From the NCBI RefSeq assembly GCF_023278565.1, contig NC_064672.1, positions 3,162,001 to 3,226,000 of the forward strand: 64,000 bases of DNA, given 5' to 3'. Source of the stretch: Colletotrichum lupini (lineage: Eukaryota; Ascomycota; Sordariomycetes; Glomerellales; Glomerellaceae). A program made the translations under genes and the position numbers. Each line of letters begins with the position of its first letter. Positions within the stretch are counted from its first letter, which is position 1. The notes below the pieces were generated by a model that worked only from the letters and a program-made list of their open reading frames with translations, searched no databases and was not told the DNA's origin. Positions 12,170-24,800 of the stretch are shown here, in pieces.

Positions 12170-13589
12170 TTCTGGCGGAAAACGGCTTCATTGGTACTGG
12201 CTCAATATGGGTGCCGGTCTTCGCAAGTCACTTTAACCTAGATCAATTCGCCTCAAACAACAAACGAGAAGGGAAGAAAAGGGATACCAGCGAAGCTTAT
12301 CTGAAGGGAACGGGAAGTTTTGCACTTTGGTTAAAGTCAAGATCGCATAAGCGTCTGCTTTGTAGGGTTGTTCCTGAGAATTCACACCATGGGATCGAAT
12401 CGCGTGGGTCTGTCGCTGTCAGGCGTCGTTACTAATCTGTCGAATTATCTTGTAGCGTTTGCAAGTTGCATAGTGATTATTTGATTCTTTACCTAACCTT
12501 TGTCTGTTCAACATCGCATGTCTACCCAGACGCAATTGAAAACATTCCCACCGCCTCATCAGAAAGCCCAAGGTTGGCCAGCTACGTGCGGAAGGACTTT
12601 GGAGACGTCGATGGTTACTCGGTCCGCATGGGAGCTGAACGTTGAGCAGTACATGACTGCATGACCAACGAGATCGACTTTGCGGACATCACAACAATTT
12701 GACCATTGGGGATGATTATTTCTGGCGTTAGCAAAACGTTACAGGCATGTGGCGCGCTTATAACTTATACAGGAATAATCACGATCTTTCAGACAAAAAC
12801 TTGCAAGTAAACCATTCATCTGTCAATTCCATCATTCGACTTTCATATACATTAGTCGCTCCTCTGGGGTATACTGTCCGCCAATACGTAGAATATCAAA
12901 ATCACCACGCTGTACAAACAAGACGAGACGTCTCGCGCGTCCATTCATCGTCTCATGCATCTGCGCTTTCAAACATGGAATCCTCTTCCAAAGGTCATAA
13001 ACATGCCCCAAAGGCATCTCTCCTCTCCTTCTCCGCTGGTTTATACTGCCGAGGCAGCATTTCGTCTCATTACCATCTCAAATCTCTCAGGATTAGGTGA
13101 GATTGAAAATTATGAAATATTCAGCATGTGTCTTATCGCATGCCCTCGGTATTCAAAATTCGTGCACGTCGTTCGACCATTTGGGTTGGCCGGTGCTAAA
13201 GAGTGTAAAGAAAATATCCAGAGTCGACATGGGTGTCTCCAGGATCGATTATGGGTGCGGCCATATTGTGCATCCTCGTGGGCTCCATGCCACTAGCTCA
13301 ACCTCGCGCATCGTCATCGGTTCGCGGCTGTATGGCCTGGTGGAAGGCGGCTGGCGACCGAATCTTCACAGCGGAAAGACACAGCTGGGCATGGCGCGCC
13401 ATCGAGGATAAGCGGACTCACTGCTACGGCATGAATGGTGACCCCAGACATACGGCCTGCCCATCGCTGCTTTGCAAGTAAGCAGCAGCCACATTGTCGC
13501 GCGGACTTCGCTGTTCAAGTGCTCGACAAATTGTTTGCGTACGGTCTCATCATACCGTTTTCCCTTTTGATAGTAGAGTGACCTCCTTT
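12170..13589. other. Convergent intergenic region
   Basis: This 1.4 kb lies between the 3' ends of the b561-type gene and the Chs7-like gene. I see no gene in it. Frames at 12747-13100 and 12955-13481 overlap each other in different phases and have no recognisable features. It presumably contains both 3' UTRs. Confidence 0.6.
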
Positions 13590-14741
13590 CTAGGGGAAGG
13601 TGGTTCCGACAGGCATGGGCCAATCATCCTCGGTGATGCTAGACCAGAACACCCAGACTGCCACGACAGCAAGCAGGGTGAACAAGGTCTCGAATAGCGC
13701 GCCGTCAATCGCACCATTGGTGCCATTGCAGATGTGAGAGCTCACAACGTAGTTGAAGATCTGACCAATGGCAAAGAGTAGCAAGGCTGCCGTCAAGTAG
13801 ATCATCGGCCGCATCTCGCCGAGAACCCGAACGACGAGGATAGCTTCGAGAACGAAAAATGCGACAAGGAAAATTAGCGGCGCAAGCTGGTACAGGACGT
13901 AGAGAGCAATGTGGCGGTTCGGCGCAGTGTACGAAGAGTCCCAGTAACCCGTCCACTTGAAGCCGGTATCAAGCGTGATGTAAAGCGTACCGCCCAAGAG
14001 GATAGTGGCGGAGGCAATGATCAGGCCCATGGACATAGGCGTTCCATCGTCGACGATTTGGTAGCCAACGACCGCGTTGAGCATGAGGATCCAGGTCGAT
14101 GCAATAATCATACCAAGATGAATTCCAGTGAAAGCCTATACGTCAGTCAGGATAATTGCTCCCACAAAGTTAGAGCCTCAACCGGGAAACTAACTATTCG
14201 AACGTTTTCCGCCAATGGAAAGTCTCCAACGGTGAAGATCTCGCATATTTCAATAATGATAAAGCTGACAAGGAACAGTTGCATTTCCCTGTGCATCAAG
14301 GTTAGCTTGCCGGTCGTGCGCAATGCCTGAGCGACGTCACGGGCTTACCTCCGACCTACTGCAGCCTTCTTCCGCTCAGACCGCAGCAATAGAAAAAGTG
14401 TCACGACAATAGCAAGGGCGGCAATGAGAATTGAGCCGAGATTTCCCAGCTTGCGGCCTCCGCTGAGGGAGATACCCTTCAACACGCATTGGTCCCACGG
14501 GCCAGCTTGACTATGGCTGTCGGATAGCACCTGAGGAAGAATCGGTTAGTTTAGGTTGCCGAAGCTCGCGAAAGCTCATCAGATGCATATCGCGAGATGT
14601 CGATGAAGAATTCAACATACATTGCAGACGGGTAGTGTTGAGTCTCGGCAGAAGTTCTGTGGACATGGTTAGCACCACGCGGTATGCGACAAGATGGTGG
14701 GCACAACTTACAAAAAAGTTGCCAAACTGTGTTGAACCCAT
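13590..14741 (-). CDS. Chs7-like chitin synthase export chaperone
   Basis: Five exons, 14712-14741, 14621-14656, 14349-14530, 14195-14288 and 13590-14135, with introns of 55, 90, 60 and 59 nt, join in phase to 295 residues. Chs7 family proteins are ER membrane chaperones that let class III/IV chitin synthases (yeast Chs3) leave the ER, so the gene should serve cell-wall chitin synthesis. The short N-terminus with a conserved cysteine motif (FCRDSTLPVCN) comes from the two tiny first exons. Around seven hydrophobic segments follow, with the family signatures EICEIFTVGDFPL, LNAVVGYQIVDDGTPMS, YVLYQLAPLIFLV, FAIGQIFNYV and FWSSITEDDWP. The two small exons (30 and 36 nt) are easily missed by gene finders. 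Filamentous fungi often carry paralogues, so orthology with Chs7 itself is not proven. Confidence 0.88.
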
Positions 14742-15802
14742 GGTGGCTGACGTTTGCGGCGAGACTAACAGCTACGTGCCAATGTGTGTCCCTTTCCTTT
14801 GAACGTCAAGTGTTCCCAAATTCAGGTGCTTTTGCAGGCGGCAAGAACAAAGGCGTTGATGTCTCGAGGGCGAGTGGATTCGAACGGCGTAACTAGTATT
14901 AGAGTCGCGTTGTTGAGGTGTACATGGAACGGCGAGGCGGCAAAACGGTAACGGTCAGCCGGTAGCTACAAGTCCGATCTGCTCCTCTCGTTCTTAGAGT
15001 TGGTTGAGGTTGATGGTTGTTCGCAAAAGTTGGCGAAGGTGAGGAATATGTTGTCGGGTGGCTGGTTGAGCAAGCGGGTCCTGTTTCGCAGCCTCGTATT
15101 TCGATCCTTCCCCCGTCGACGCGATGCGACTTTCTTCTCAGCTGATTTCGAGGCAACGGTTGGTTGTCTTGTTGACAGCTAGCTGTTTGTTCCCTCTCGA
15201 TTCCCCCCTTTGCGGATTTTCGGTCCCTCAATACTGCCAGTCGACAAATATACGCAGTGGTCGTTGGATGATGCGATGAGGAAATTGAATTGGTGCCGAA
15301 ATTTTGGGGGATGCGGTTGCTTTGGGGGCAAGCCTCAAGGTAAGGCAAGACGGCAGCGAGGAAGACGATGGGCAGCAGATGCAGGTAGGTTGCAGCTGGG
15401 GGTGCAGGTGGTTTCGCAGGCGCAAAGTGACGGGAAAGGCGTGAGGGACGTCGGGAGGCGGCGCGCAGAGGGCGGTGGGACAATATAAGCCAAGTGAGTA
15501 AGGAGTGGAGGCGTTTAGTCCTAGAGAGGTTTCGTGCGGTGCCCTTCGAGTAATAGCGCCGAAGGGTGATTGACGAGGGGGGCTAGGGGAGAGGATTGGC
15601 AACTGCCCGGGTACGGAGTACAAAATTTAGTAGTGGAGGTGGGCGGTAGGTACCTTGGCAGGCTGGCAGGAAAGCAGGGAGGAGGGGTGCTAAGGCAGGA
15701 ACAAGGTACAGGCTGGTACCTGGATATTCATGCCTAAGGTGGGAGAGATAGGTAGCCAGCCTCTCGTGCCTCTCACCTTCTTAGCGAGGCACTGGACTGA
15801 GG

Positions 15803-15818
15803 CAAGGTACCTACCTTG
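15803..15818 (+). repeat. Near-palindromic GGTACC-type site
   Basis: CAAGGTACCTACCTTG is almost its own reverse complement and lies in a 450-nt stretch with several further GGTACC, TAGGTAG and TACCTTG words (near 15648, 15713 and 15920). Function unknown. Confidence 0.6.
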
Positions 15819-17271
15819 AGGAAGTATCTTTCAAGTATCCGTATTATGGGATTGCTTCCAGGTTCCTGGTGTCGTCCATCGCCTTGGACGCTTCGAGAGC
15901 AGCTATCTTAGGTCAATTTAGGTAGCTTGGGGGAAGAGCCTCTCGAACGTTTTCTTCCCTCTCTTGCTCTCACCTTACAATGTGTGAAGCAAACAGGTAC
16001 TTTCCATTGCTTCCATGTCACCTTCCATGACTGACGGCAATCTCATGGGATAAGGTAGGTAGCTTTCCCTATTCGTACTGGACACCTGAACTTGAAGCGA
16101 CAGGGCTGGGCGCATCAAAGAAAACTGAGCCACTGGCCCACCTGGGATGGAGAGGGTTTGAGGCACACGGAACCTCAAGCGTCAAGAGAGTTGACGTACG
16201 GAGTATTTCGTAGGAAAAGGCAGGTTTGATTTTCCAGTTTTGCTGCGATGAATTATAGTGTACCTCCCCACCCCCTTGGCCGGTAACGCTAAACCATCTG
16301 GCGCTTCCGTGGTGCAGTCGCACGCGCCATGATTGGACGATGCGGCCACTTGGGACGAAAGATTTCCAGGCAGCTCGCGAACAACTGGCGGGTCCTTGGA
16401 AGTGTAATTTGGCGACCCCCAGTCCGGTGTGCTCCCACCCTGCTTTCCTTCTTTTCTTTCCTTTCTTTTTTTTGCGATTTCTCTCTGTATCACGGTCGCG
16501 CAGCCAATGCTCTTATTCACCGGCCTCTTGCCGCATCTGTACACCTTTACTCACCTATGGTACTTACCGTGTAGGAGTTGAGACAAGGAAGGGAATGAGG
16601 CAGCCCTGGGCAGATGAAATCGCGACAAGCATCTGTGAGCACATGTGTCAAAGCCAGGCGCGAACAGGGCGGGTTTCCATTTGCAAAGTCATGGAGAGGA
16701 TGCTCCAGCTCGTCTGATGTCGCACATGAGATTTGGCAACCACCACGACCTCGCGAGCTCCCGGACGGCCCTTAGTAGTATTAGTGTGGCATCCGTAGAT
16801 TACACGCAAAGTTGTCATTCTTTTGCGCCTGGCCTGTTTCGGTTAGATGCCATCATGCCAGTGCTGGTGCGAGCAGAACATAATGCGTAGGTCTTCACCA
16901 AGCAGCGTTCATCCAACGCCTGTGGGAGAGGAAGACGGAGAAGGGAGACACGGCTGAACAGCACCAGACAAAAGCAAGCGGAATCGTACGTTGCGACATC
17001 TCGGGGCCGAATCGCCGAGTACCTATCTCTTCGAATACGTACCGATTCGCGGTACGGTACGTAGTACCTAGGTAGAGTAGCCCAAACCAAATGGAAAGAA
17101 CTGGCTGGGTCTTGGACTCTTGCGCCGCCTTGGTAATAAAGTCGGCAAATTGGCAGCTTTCATGCACGATGAGCTGGGAAGCCGCCCTCTGCAACCTCAC
17201 ACCTCCCTTACAACTCTCGCCGCCACGTATCCTTCATTTTCACCCTCCACGGTTGACTTTTACAGATTCTA

Positions 17272-17530
17272 TACTCCGTACTCATATGCAACCTTTCGAG
17301 CAATTCCTCCCTCGGCCGTGGCCCACTCCCTCGCCATGCCTGTGCTCCACCGTTCACGGCCATCGCGAACTCCGTGATCGTCACTCACCTGGCCCTTCAC
17401 CTTGAATCCCTACACCCAACTCCCTGCGCTCCACTCATGATCCAGCCTCGTTGAAGCGTCACGGCGTTGGTTCTGGTCATCTCTGCCTCTTCCTTTCAGT
17501 ACTCCGTATGCCTACTTCAACTACTCCGTA
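17272..17530 (+). repeat. Cluster of three TACTCCGTA motifs
   Basis: Exact copies lie at 17272-17280, 17500-17508 and 17522-17530, all in the same orientation. The first and third are followed by CTCATA. Exact copies of the word or its complement TACGGAGTA also occur at 3789, 15612, 16197, 19054, 51096, 51414, 57336, 60881 and 61971. None lies in the exons annotated here. Confidence 0.8.
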
Positions 17531-20500
17531 CTCATAACCGAACACGTGCTCTGTGTCGCATCTACAAACGCACAGCAAGAATCGACCGTACTCCAATGAA
17601 AAGGTATTGCACTATACCTCACCGGCCGAGACATTCTAGTATGCTCCCGCCAGAAGCCAGCGTCTAGCCCGAGTCACCAAACCAACCTAGACAGAGGTAC
17701 TCGAGGACTTGAGGAGTCGAGGGAGGTGGAGAGCATGATCGAATAGACACGGGTGACGCTGGAATTGACGTCTGTTCCACGCATGAGGCACCCTGAAGCC
17801 TGTGCTCTACATTCCTTTGCAACATCGACGCCAACCTGGAGGTCATCGCATGGCATTGCAAGGTGTAAAGTACCCACACAGAGACACCGTGCATCAGTCC
17901 ACACCAAGCGCATCGTTTATCGTACGCCGTCTCATCAATCAAAGATGCGCCACCACTCACTCAATGCTTACGAGACCCGCGTCCGCCCTAGCACAGACTC
18001 AGAACCACGTACTGCGTAGTAGTTACGCATGGTCTACGAATTCTCATCAGTGACCAGAGTCATTGCCAACATGTCTCTGCAACCTGGTTATTCGTACCAC
18101 CGCCCGCAAATATCAAGCTTGACATAGTGAGCTGCTCTGTCCAATACGTGTGGCTCCAATTTCGCTTGTTCCCGACCCGATCCAAATCTTCCACATTGCA
18201 TCAGGGGATTCGCACGAAGAGGCTGGGGCAGTAGGAAATCTCCTCAGCAGATGAAACTTGATCGCCGGTTCTGGGAAAAGCCATGCAAACGTCTGGCTTT
18301 GCGGCCTTCAGTGACAACTGCCGTCTCGCAAACGCTGCCATCCGGCCACCCGTTGCCAACCCGATCCAAAACATGAGGTACCTCAGGTACTTGGCCTCCA
18401 CAAGTGTCTGGACTCTGCCGCACGCCTTCAACGTCTACTAGCCAACGGCCGCTGCCCATTGAGAAGCATCCTGAACCGTTTCTGTTGGGCGCTTGAGTAA
18501 TGATAGGGCCCCCGCGACTGCAGGGAGTCTGAACAAGCGTCGCGAACCCTTCTAAGGTCTTGTCACCTCAACCCGAACTCCAAGAAGAACTAGGACCAAA
18601 GATACCTTACACCGGTTGCCGACTCGTCGACTCGTCGGTATCCGTACTAGATGTCCCCGCACATCTTGCCGGGGGAGTAGCCCACCCGCACACACCGCGG
18701 CCGGCTCGAACGGAACCAAGCCGGGACAGGAAGGCCGCTAGCCTCCATCTTTGGTGGCTCCCAGCCTCTCAAGTTTGCACTTCTCGGCCAGCCCTTTTTT
18801 CAGGTCTTGATCCGCTCAAGTTTGAGCTATCGCAAGGCTTGCAGATAGCCACTTTACATTCAAATGTATGCGAGAAACCAGATACCGCTGATCGACGTGT
18901 CTTACCTACCTGTCTATGTACCGCCTATCAGTCTGTCGGTATGAATACTCCCACCTGAATACGGCCCACGATGGCTTAGCCTCAGATCGAGTTTTCGGCT
19001 GGCGACAGGTTGGAACAGGGGTTCCCCCGTAGTCTCGACAGCAACCAACACAATACTCCGTACAGCGCCACGACCGCTTTCTTTCGTCAGTTCACCGCAA
19101 ATCCCCCCCCAGCTGCATCTGTCAAATCGTACATACCTTGGTTGTGGCTACTTGTTCTTCGCCACCGAGCAAGCCATCTTTGACCAACTCAGCATCCGCT
19201 CCTCGGGTTGCAAGTTCTTGTGGGTGGGGAGAATCTGTCCCAATCGCTGGTCGAGATGGCCGCATTGATCCAAGGCGGTCGGGGGCATAAAGGGCTGAAA
19301 TGGACGGTCATTGAATGGAGCAAACTGCCCATCGGGGTCCCATACTCTCTTGGCTTCCGCCTCTCAAGAGCGAGGGTCTCCCTACTAATGAATGGAGCAA
19401 TGTGAAGTTTGTTCGGATACGGAGCATACCACACTGCCCCCCTCTCAACAGTGCATAGATGTTTTGAGTATCCGCACCACAGTACCTCATCAATTAAACA
19501 GCGGGAAGGTTGGCAAAGTTGGACCAGCTTCGACCGTCTTGTTTCTCGTCATTGCGGTTGCGGAACTGAAGGATCTACGTCTGAACATCCTGGTCGTGCT
19601 GAAGAAGTCGTTCTAGAACCTGGCGAAACTCATTCTATTGCAACCATCCCACGCTCCCTCGGGCGTCCAGTACGCAGTCGTGGCGCTTGACGCTGACGCA
19701 GCATTTTGCGCCACTCTCTCTTCATGTGATTTATGGGTGTGGCAGTGCATCTCGCAGTGTGCATCCAACGACGGACGACCACACAACCCGCGTCCAATTC
19801 GTACAAACCCTGCCAATTATCTTTGCGATGTGAGGGCTGTAGACCGTGGCACCGCGGCTTGTACGCGTGTAATAATTGAAGATCACCGCTGTGATGCGCG
19901 GTACCCTTAATGAAATGTAAACTCCAACAGCAACGGCGTGACCTATACTCAGTTCTATATGTCTTCTCTTGGTAATCAGGGCATGGCTCTTGCAGTGTAC
20001 GTTCCACCCCGCCAATGTAGCAACTGAGAAGCAAAGAATTAGAGTTGTCGGGTCCCTCGCGTCGATCATTGCCTTCTTTCCTGTCCAATCACGCGAGATG
20101 TCATGTTTAGTTGTGGTTCTTGAAATAGAATTGCATTGCTTAGCGTCTAGACCTCATGAATATCTTGGAAGGAAGGAGATGGATGCAGGTCTACGGCCAA
20201 TCACGATTGGGTTGCCTCTCGACCTTTTCCGGTGTCTGGTTTTGGGGGTCTTCCTCGCTCGAGCTGCTACTACTACTGCATCTTGGCCCTTCACGCGGCA
20301 GAGGGAATGGAAGGTATACCTAGCTCGGCGTGTGCCAAAGCAGTAACTCTGGTAAGTGAGCTTGCTGGTGTTTTTCCTAGGTATCATTACTCCCGCAAGA
20401 ATTGAGATGTAGAAATCAAGAGTAGTTTAGTTTCTGTCTTTACTATAGGTGAGTTGGGTATGGCGATTTTCTACCAGTCCCTCCTCCTCGACTCCGTGAA

Positions 20501-21825
20501 TTCGGTGAGAACCTGAATCGGGGATTGTTATTCGTTCTCGTCCAGTAACTGGATATTTTGGGACATTGTACTCCAAGACTGGCAACGCCTTGACGTCGGT
20601 CACGCTGTCAGTCAGTGTCAGTCAAACCGAGATACCTACCATGTGGAGGGTGCTCTGTTTTGACCGAGGCGTCGCCAACCCGACACCGAAGCCATCGAAT
20701 GACGTTGGCGAGATCAGGATATCATATGTAGATGCCAATATAAATATACATTTGCGTGGCCAGAAAAAGAGAGCGTCGGTTTTCTTTTCCAGATATGTTG
20801 ATACCTTAATCTAGGAGCTGTGGTCGGGCCATGCAATTGACAAACAATTTTCAGTGGAAGATGTAAGCCCCTTGCCTTGCAAACGCTCTTGCCACCGATA
20901 CCTTGCGGAACATTCTTGCCCCCAGTTCACTGAACTGATATTCTGATAGCAATGAGCGTCAGGTACCTGACCTTACTTAGGAGGAGCGGTAGAACCGTAT
21001 TGGAAGTGCAGGAACAGGAAGATGTGAGGAAACGACGAGTTTCCTCTCTTATCTTATCGCACTCTTCCCGTCAGTGTCGTCCAAAGCACCCCTGGCGAAT
21101 AGGCATTGGATGGCACGAAGGTTGGGTACGGGCGCTTCACTAGCGGCCCCCGCTTGGATGCAGCCGCGAGTGGGTGCCCGATCAACGCAGCCAAACATTG
21201 AGCAACAGCGCAGACGGCACTGCTAGTTGGTGATGGTTGCTCCGCAACGCCTAGCAAAATAAATGCCGTCAACCTCGATTGGCAGGGGGGCCCGTCAACG
21301 TGAGCAGCCCCGAACAACATCTCACCGCACCTGTTCGTTGTCGTCGTCGTCACATCCACACTCATCCCCGGCTCCATCCACCATCCAACTCCCCCGGGTA
21401 ACAAACATTGAACCCCCCCACCCGGCTCTTAAGACTGCTCCCACCCATATTACCGCTGTCACCGACTCGAGCTTTGCCCTGGATCACAGAGTCCCGGATG
21501 ACCTTGACTTGACATTACCTCGTTTTGCTTAGGTTTTGCTGTGCACATTCGCCATCATCGCTTCCTGCAGAGCTTCTTCACATCTGCTCCTAGCAATTGA
21601 CGCTTTATGCCATTCTTCCTGGTGCAGCGCGGCGCTCAAGCAACGACTAACACTACCTGAATATCCCATCATCAACACCAAACTGCCTGGGGGGGGACTG
21701 TGTCGCATTGCATTGACTTACATTTTCCCTCGCGCCCGCATTCCAAGGCCTCTTAGCCTCACCACCAACATCACCCACCCGACCTCCATCACATTCTAGT
21801 CACCTCGTCGCCCCGTTCGAGAACA

Positions 21826-24800
21826 ATGGCGCCCGTGGAGCGCGAAGCCTCCAGGGACGCTGATCGTCCTCTGAGACACAGACAATCAATGTCTTCTGAT
21901 CAAGGCAGAGCTCTGGTCCCCATGTAAGTCGCCAAAACACGAAACTTCTTCCATCAACACCCATTCCCCATACACAACATTCATGATGCGCTTGCCATGT
22001 CTGCTATCTGGCGTAGACTGATGAAGACCAGGTGGGACAGCTCAGATCCCGACAGGGCACCACCGCCCTTGCCCATGAACCCGCAATCGCCAGTTACAAC
22101 CTCTAGGAAAGGAACTTCCGTTGCTATTCAGTCTGCTCACGCTGCTCTAAACGAAAGAGCTCGTGAGAGCGCCATGCTTCCGGCGCCCTTGACCAAAAGG
22201 AATACCGAAACATCCCCCGAACGTTCTCTTATCAAAGGATCGCACCACAAACGCATGCAGTCCCTACAACCAGGAAACGTCAGAGACCTCAGCCTGCTCT
22301 TGGAGAGTGGCCAGCAATCCAACCCCCCTTCGCCGACAAAATCCCCTGAGCGGACACGCCCTTCTACGCCGGCGGCCAACAGAAGGGACAGCTTCGCCGA
22401 CACAAGAAGAGACAGTTTCGCCGATAGCAGGAGAGATAGCTTTGCAGATCTGAGATCGACGGAGAGAGAGGCCACCACGCCTTCATCAGTTCAAAGTCAG
22501 ACGCCGGTCGTACGTCCGACGATAAAAAGACAACAACAAAGCATCTTGGGCGAAAACACACCTCCGCAATCTGCTACCATGCTTGCAATACAAAATATGC
22601 CGCTTCAAGGTCAGCAGGACAAGGAGAATGTCGCAAATGGCTCTACTGCACTCGTCAAGGCTCCTCAACAGGTCGAAGCTCTTTCGGGGCAGATTCTAAG
22701 TCTCACTAGCATCGCGACAGCTCTCCAAAAAGACATGGCCCAGTTGAGCCGAAGAAGCCGTGACAATGCCACCGACTTGCTGAGTTTGAAGGAAGCGACA
22801 AAAGCTCGGGACGAGGATATCCGTAAGAGCTTGCGCGAACTTATCAATAATGCCCAGGATGCTGCTGCAAGCAGCAGGCCAAGCTCCCGCGACCCCTTCG
22901 TCAACAGCTTGTTCCTCGATACCAAGCCCCACCACACCTCCCCTCCACCAAGCAAAGCTGGACGCCCCTTTTCTCTACCTAGAATCCCTTCACCGAACAG
23001 CTTTGCGGCATCTATCGATCGAGATGCCTTGAGCACACCATCGCTCTGCAACTCCAACACCAACTCCAACTCGGAGTCTCCGACTACCATTGCGATACTG
23101 GACAAGATTATCAGAGACATGGGCACGAAAGAGGGACATGACCTGCTTCTTGCTCGCCTGACCGACGTTGCCGAGAAGCTTGCTGGAGTGGCGCCCGCTT
23201 CGAAGGTTGAGGAGCTGATCCAGCTCGTCAAGACTAAGCCAGCTGATGCCATGATCTCGCGAAGCGGCGGCGGTCATGGAGAGAGCACCAGGAATATGCC
23301 TCGTGCAGCTGTGTTTGACGACGACAACAGCACTATGGACTTTGATTACGACCCTGGATATGCAAGTCAGCTGACCCATCGATCGGAGAGGGCCTTGCAT
23401 AATGAGCCCGCCTCGAGATCTGCGGCATCTGGCAATGCTTCTGAGATCGTCAGTGACGAAGTGCTCAAGATCATCCGTACCGTTAAGGACAGCGTAGCAC
23501 AAGGGGGCGGTCTCACCGCAGAAGTCAAGGCTCTTGTCCGGGAGCTACGTGGCGAAGTGCTGGGTATGGGACGGGAGATTGGAAGGAGACTGGACGAAGC
23601 TCAGGCACAATCAAAGTCTGAAGAACCCTCGACTGATAATGATGAAGTTTCGAAGATCGTCCACGAGGGAATCGAGCAGATGAGAGAGAACATGGACGAG
23701 CTTCTCCGTGAGCATCGACGCCAGTCCGCCAACTCTGTGGCCTCAAGAGCACCAGCAATCGACTATCAAGAAATATATAATGCCATGAGAGCAGCGCTTC
23801 GAGACTCCCAAGCATCGCAGGAGAAAGAGCCTGATCTGAATCGGGAGGATGTCATCGAGGCTGTCAGGGACGCCTGGGAAAACTACAAGCCCGAGACTGA
23901 GAACCAAGATCCTGGTCTTGGACGCGAAGAGATCCTCGAGTACCTCAAAGAGGGATTGCAGGACTATGTCGACAGGGACCAGGAGCCTGTGGGAGCTTCG
24001 CGAGAAGAGGTGTTCCAAGCAGTTGTCGAGGGTCTCAAGCATTTTTCGCCTCCACGCGTCGAGACACCCACAAGCCTCTCACGAGACGAGATTCTGGAAG
24101 CCGTTCGCGAGTGCTTAGAGGAGTTCGAGTTCCCTGTTGCCCCCTCAGCGTTCACACAAGAACTCACCCGAGAGGACATGCTTCATGCGGTCAAGGAAGG
24201 CCTCAGCGGCTACGATCTGCCTACCGCCGGAGCTCTCGTACCGCACCAGAGCAACAATGAAGAAGTCGTCACTCGTTTGCAGGATATTCTTGAGTACATG
24301 CGCGGAGAGTTCCGAGCAGTGACAGAGGATGCGAAAGTGAACGCCGCCGCCAATGGACGTGACACTGAGCAGATTTTAGACGCTACTAAGGACGGTCTGG
24401 AGAAGCTTCGTGCCGACATGGAAGCATATGTCAGTCATCTCAGTGGCAGCACCGCCGGGCAGGAAGAAATCACCCAAACTCTTGTCGACACATTAGATAC
24501 CTTCAGAGATGAGATGGCTATGCTGGTCGACCGCGTTTCGAGCGATTCCAGGTCGACAATCGAGTCACACATGGAGTCACTACGCGACACCGTCAACTCC
24601 TCCATGGTGCCGGTCACTCCACAAGTCAACCAGAAGGAGATCATCGAAGCCGTGAGAGATGGAATCGACAGTGTGCGTGGCGAGTTGCGCCGACCCTTCG
24701 CCGGCGTCACGGACATTCTAGATGCTCTCCACGATGGCTTGGCCGATCTGCGCATCAGCATTGACAAGGTCGCGAACCGGCCAGCGGATCTCACAGCCAA

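Larger units (their letters stand above)
14742..21825. other. Gene-free block of about 7.1 kb
   Basis: The left end holds the promoter of the Chs7-like gene and the right end that of the giant coiled-coil protein. Between them, open frames are short, overlap in all phases and show no family resemblance, including the longest (19630-20088 minus, 18560-18958 plus). The block is rich in short recurring words: TACTCCGTA/TACGGAGTA at 15612, 16197, 17272, 17500, 17522 and 19054, GTATCCGTAC at 18638, and several AGGTACCT-like sites at 15.6-16.1 kb. No transposase, terminal repeat or tRNA was recognised. Confidence 0.6.

Noticed and set aside
14860..14960. tRNA-like GTTCGAATCC box on the minus strand
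   Set aside because: The surrounding bases cannot form a T stem or acceptor stem, so it is not a tRNA.
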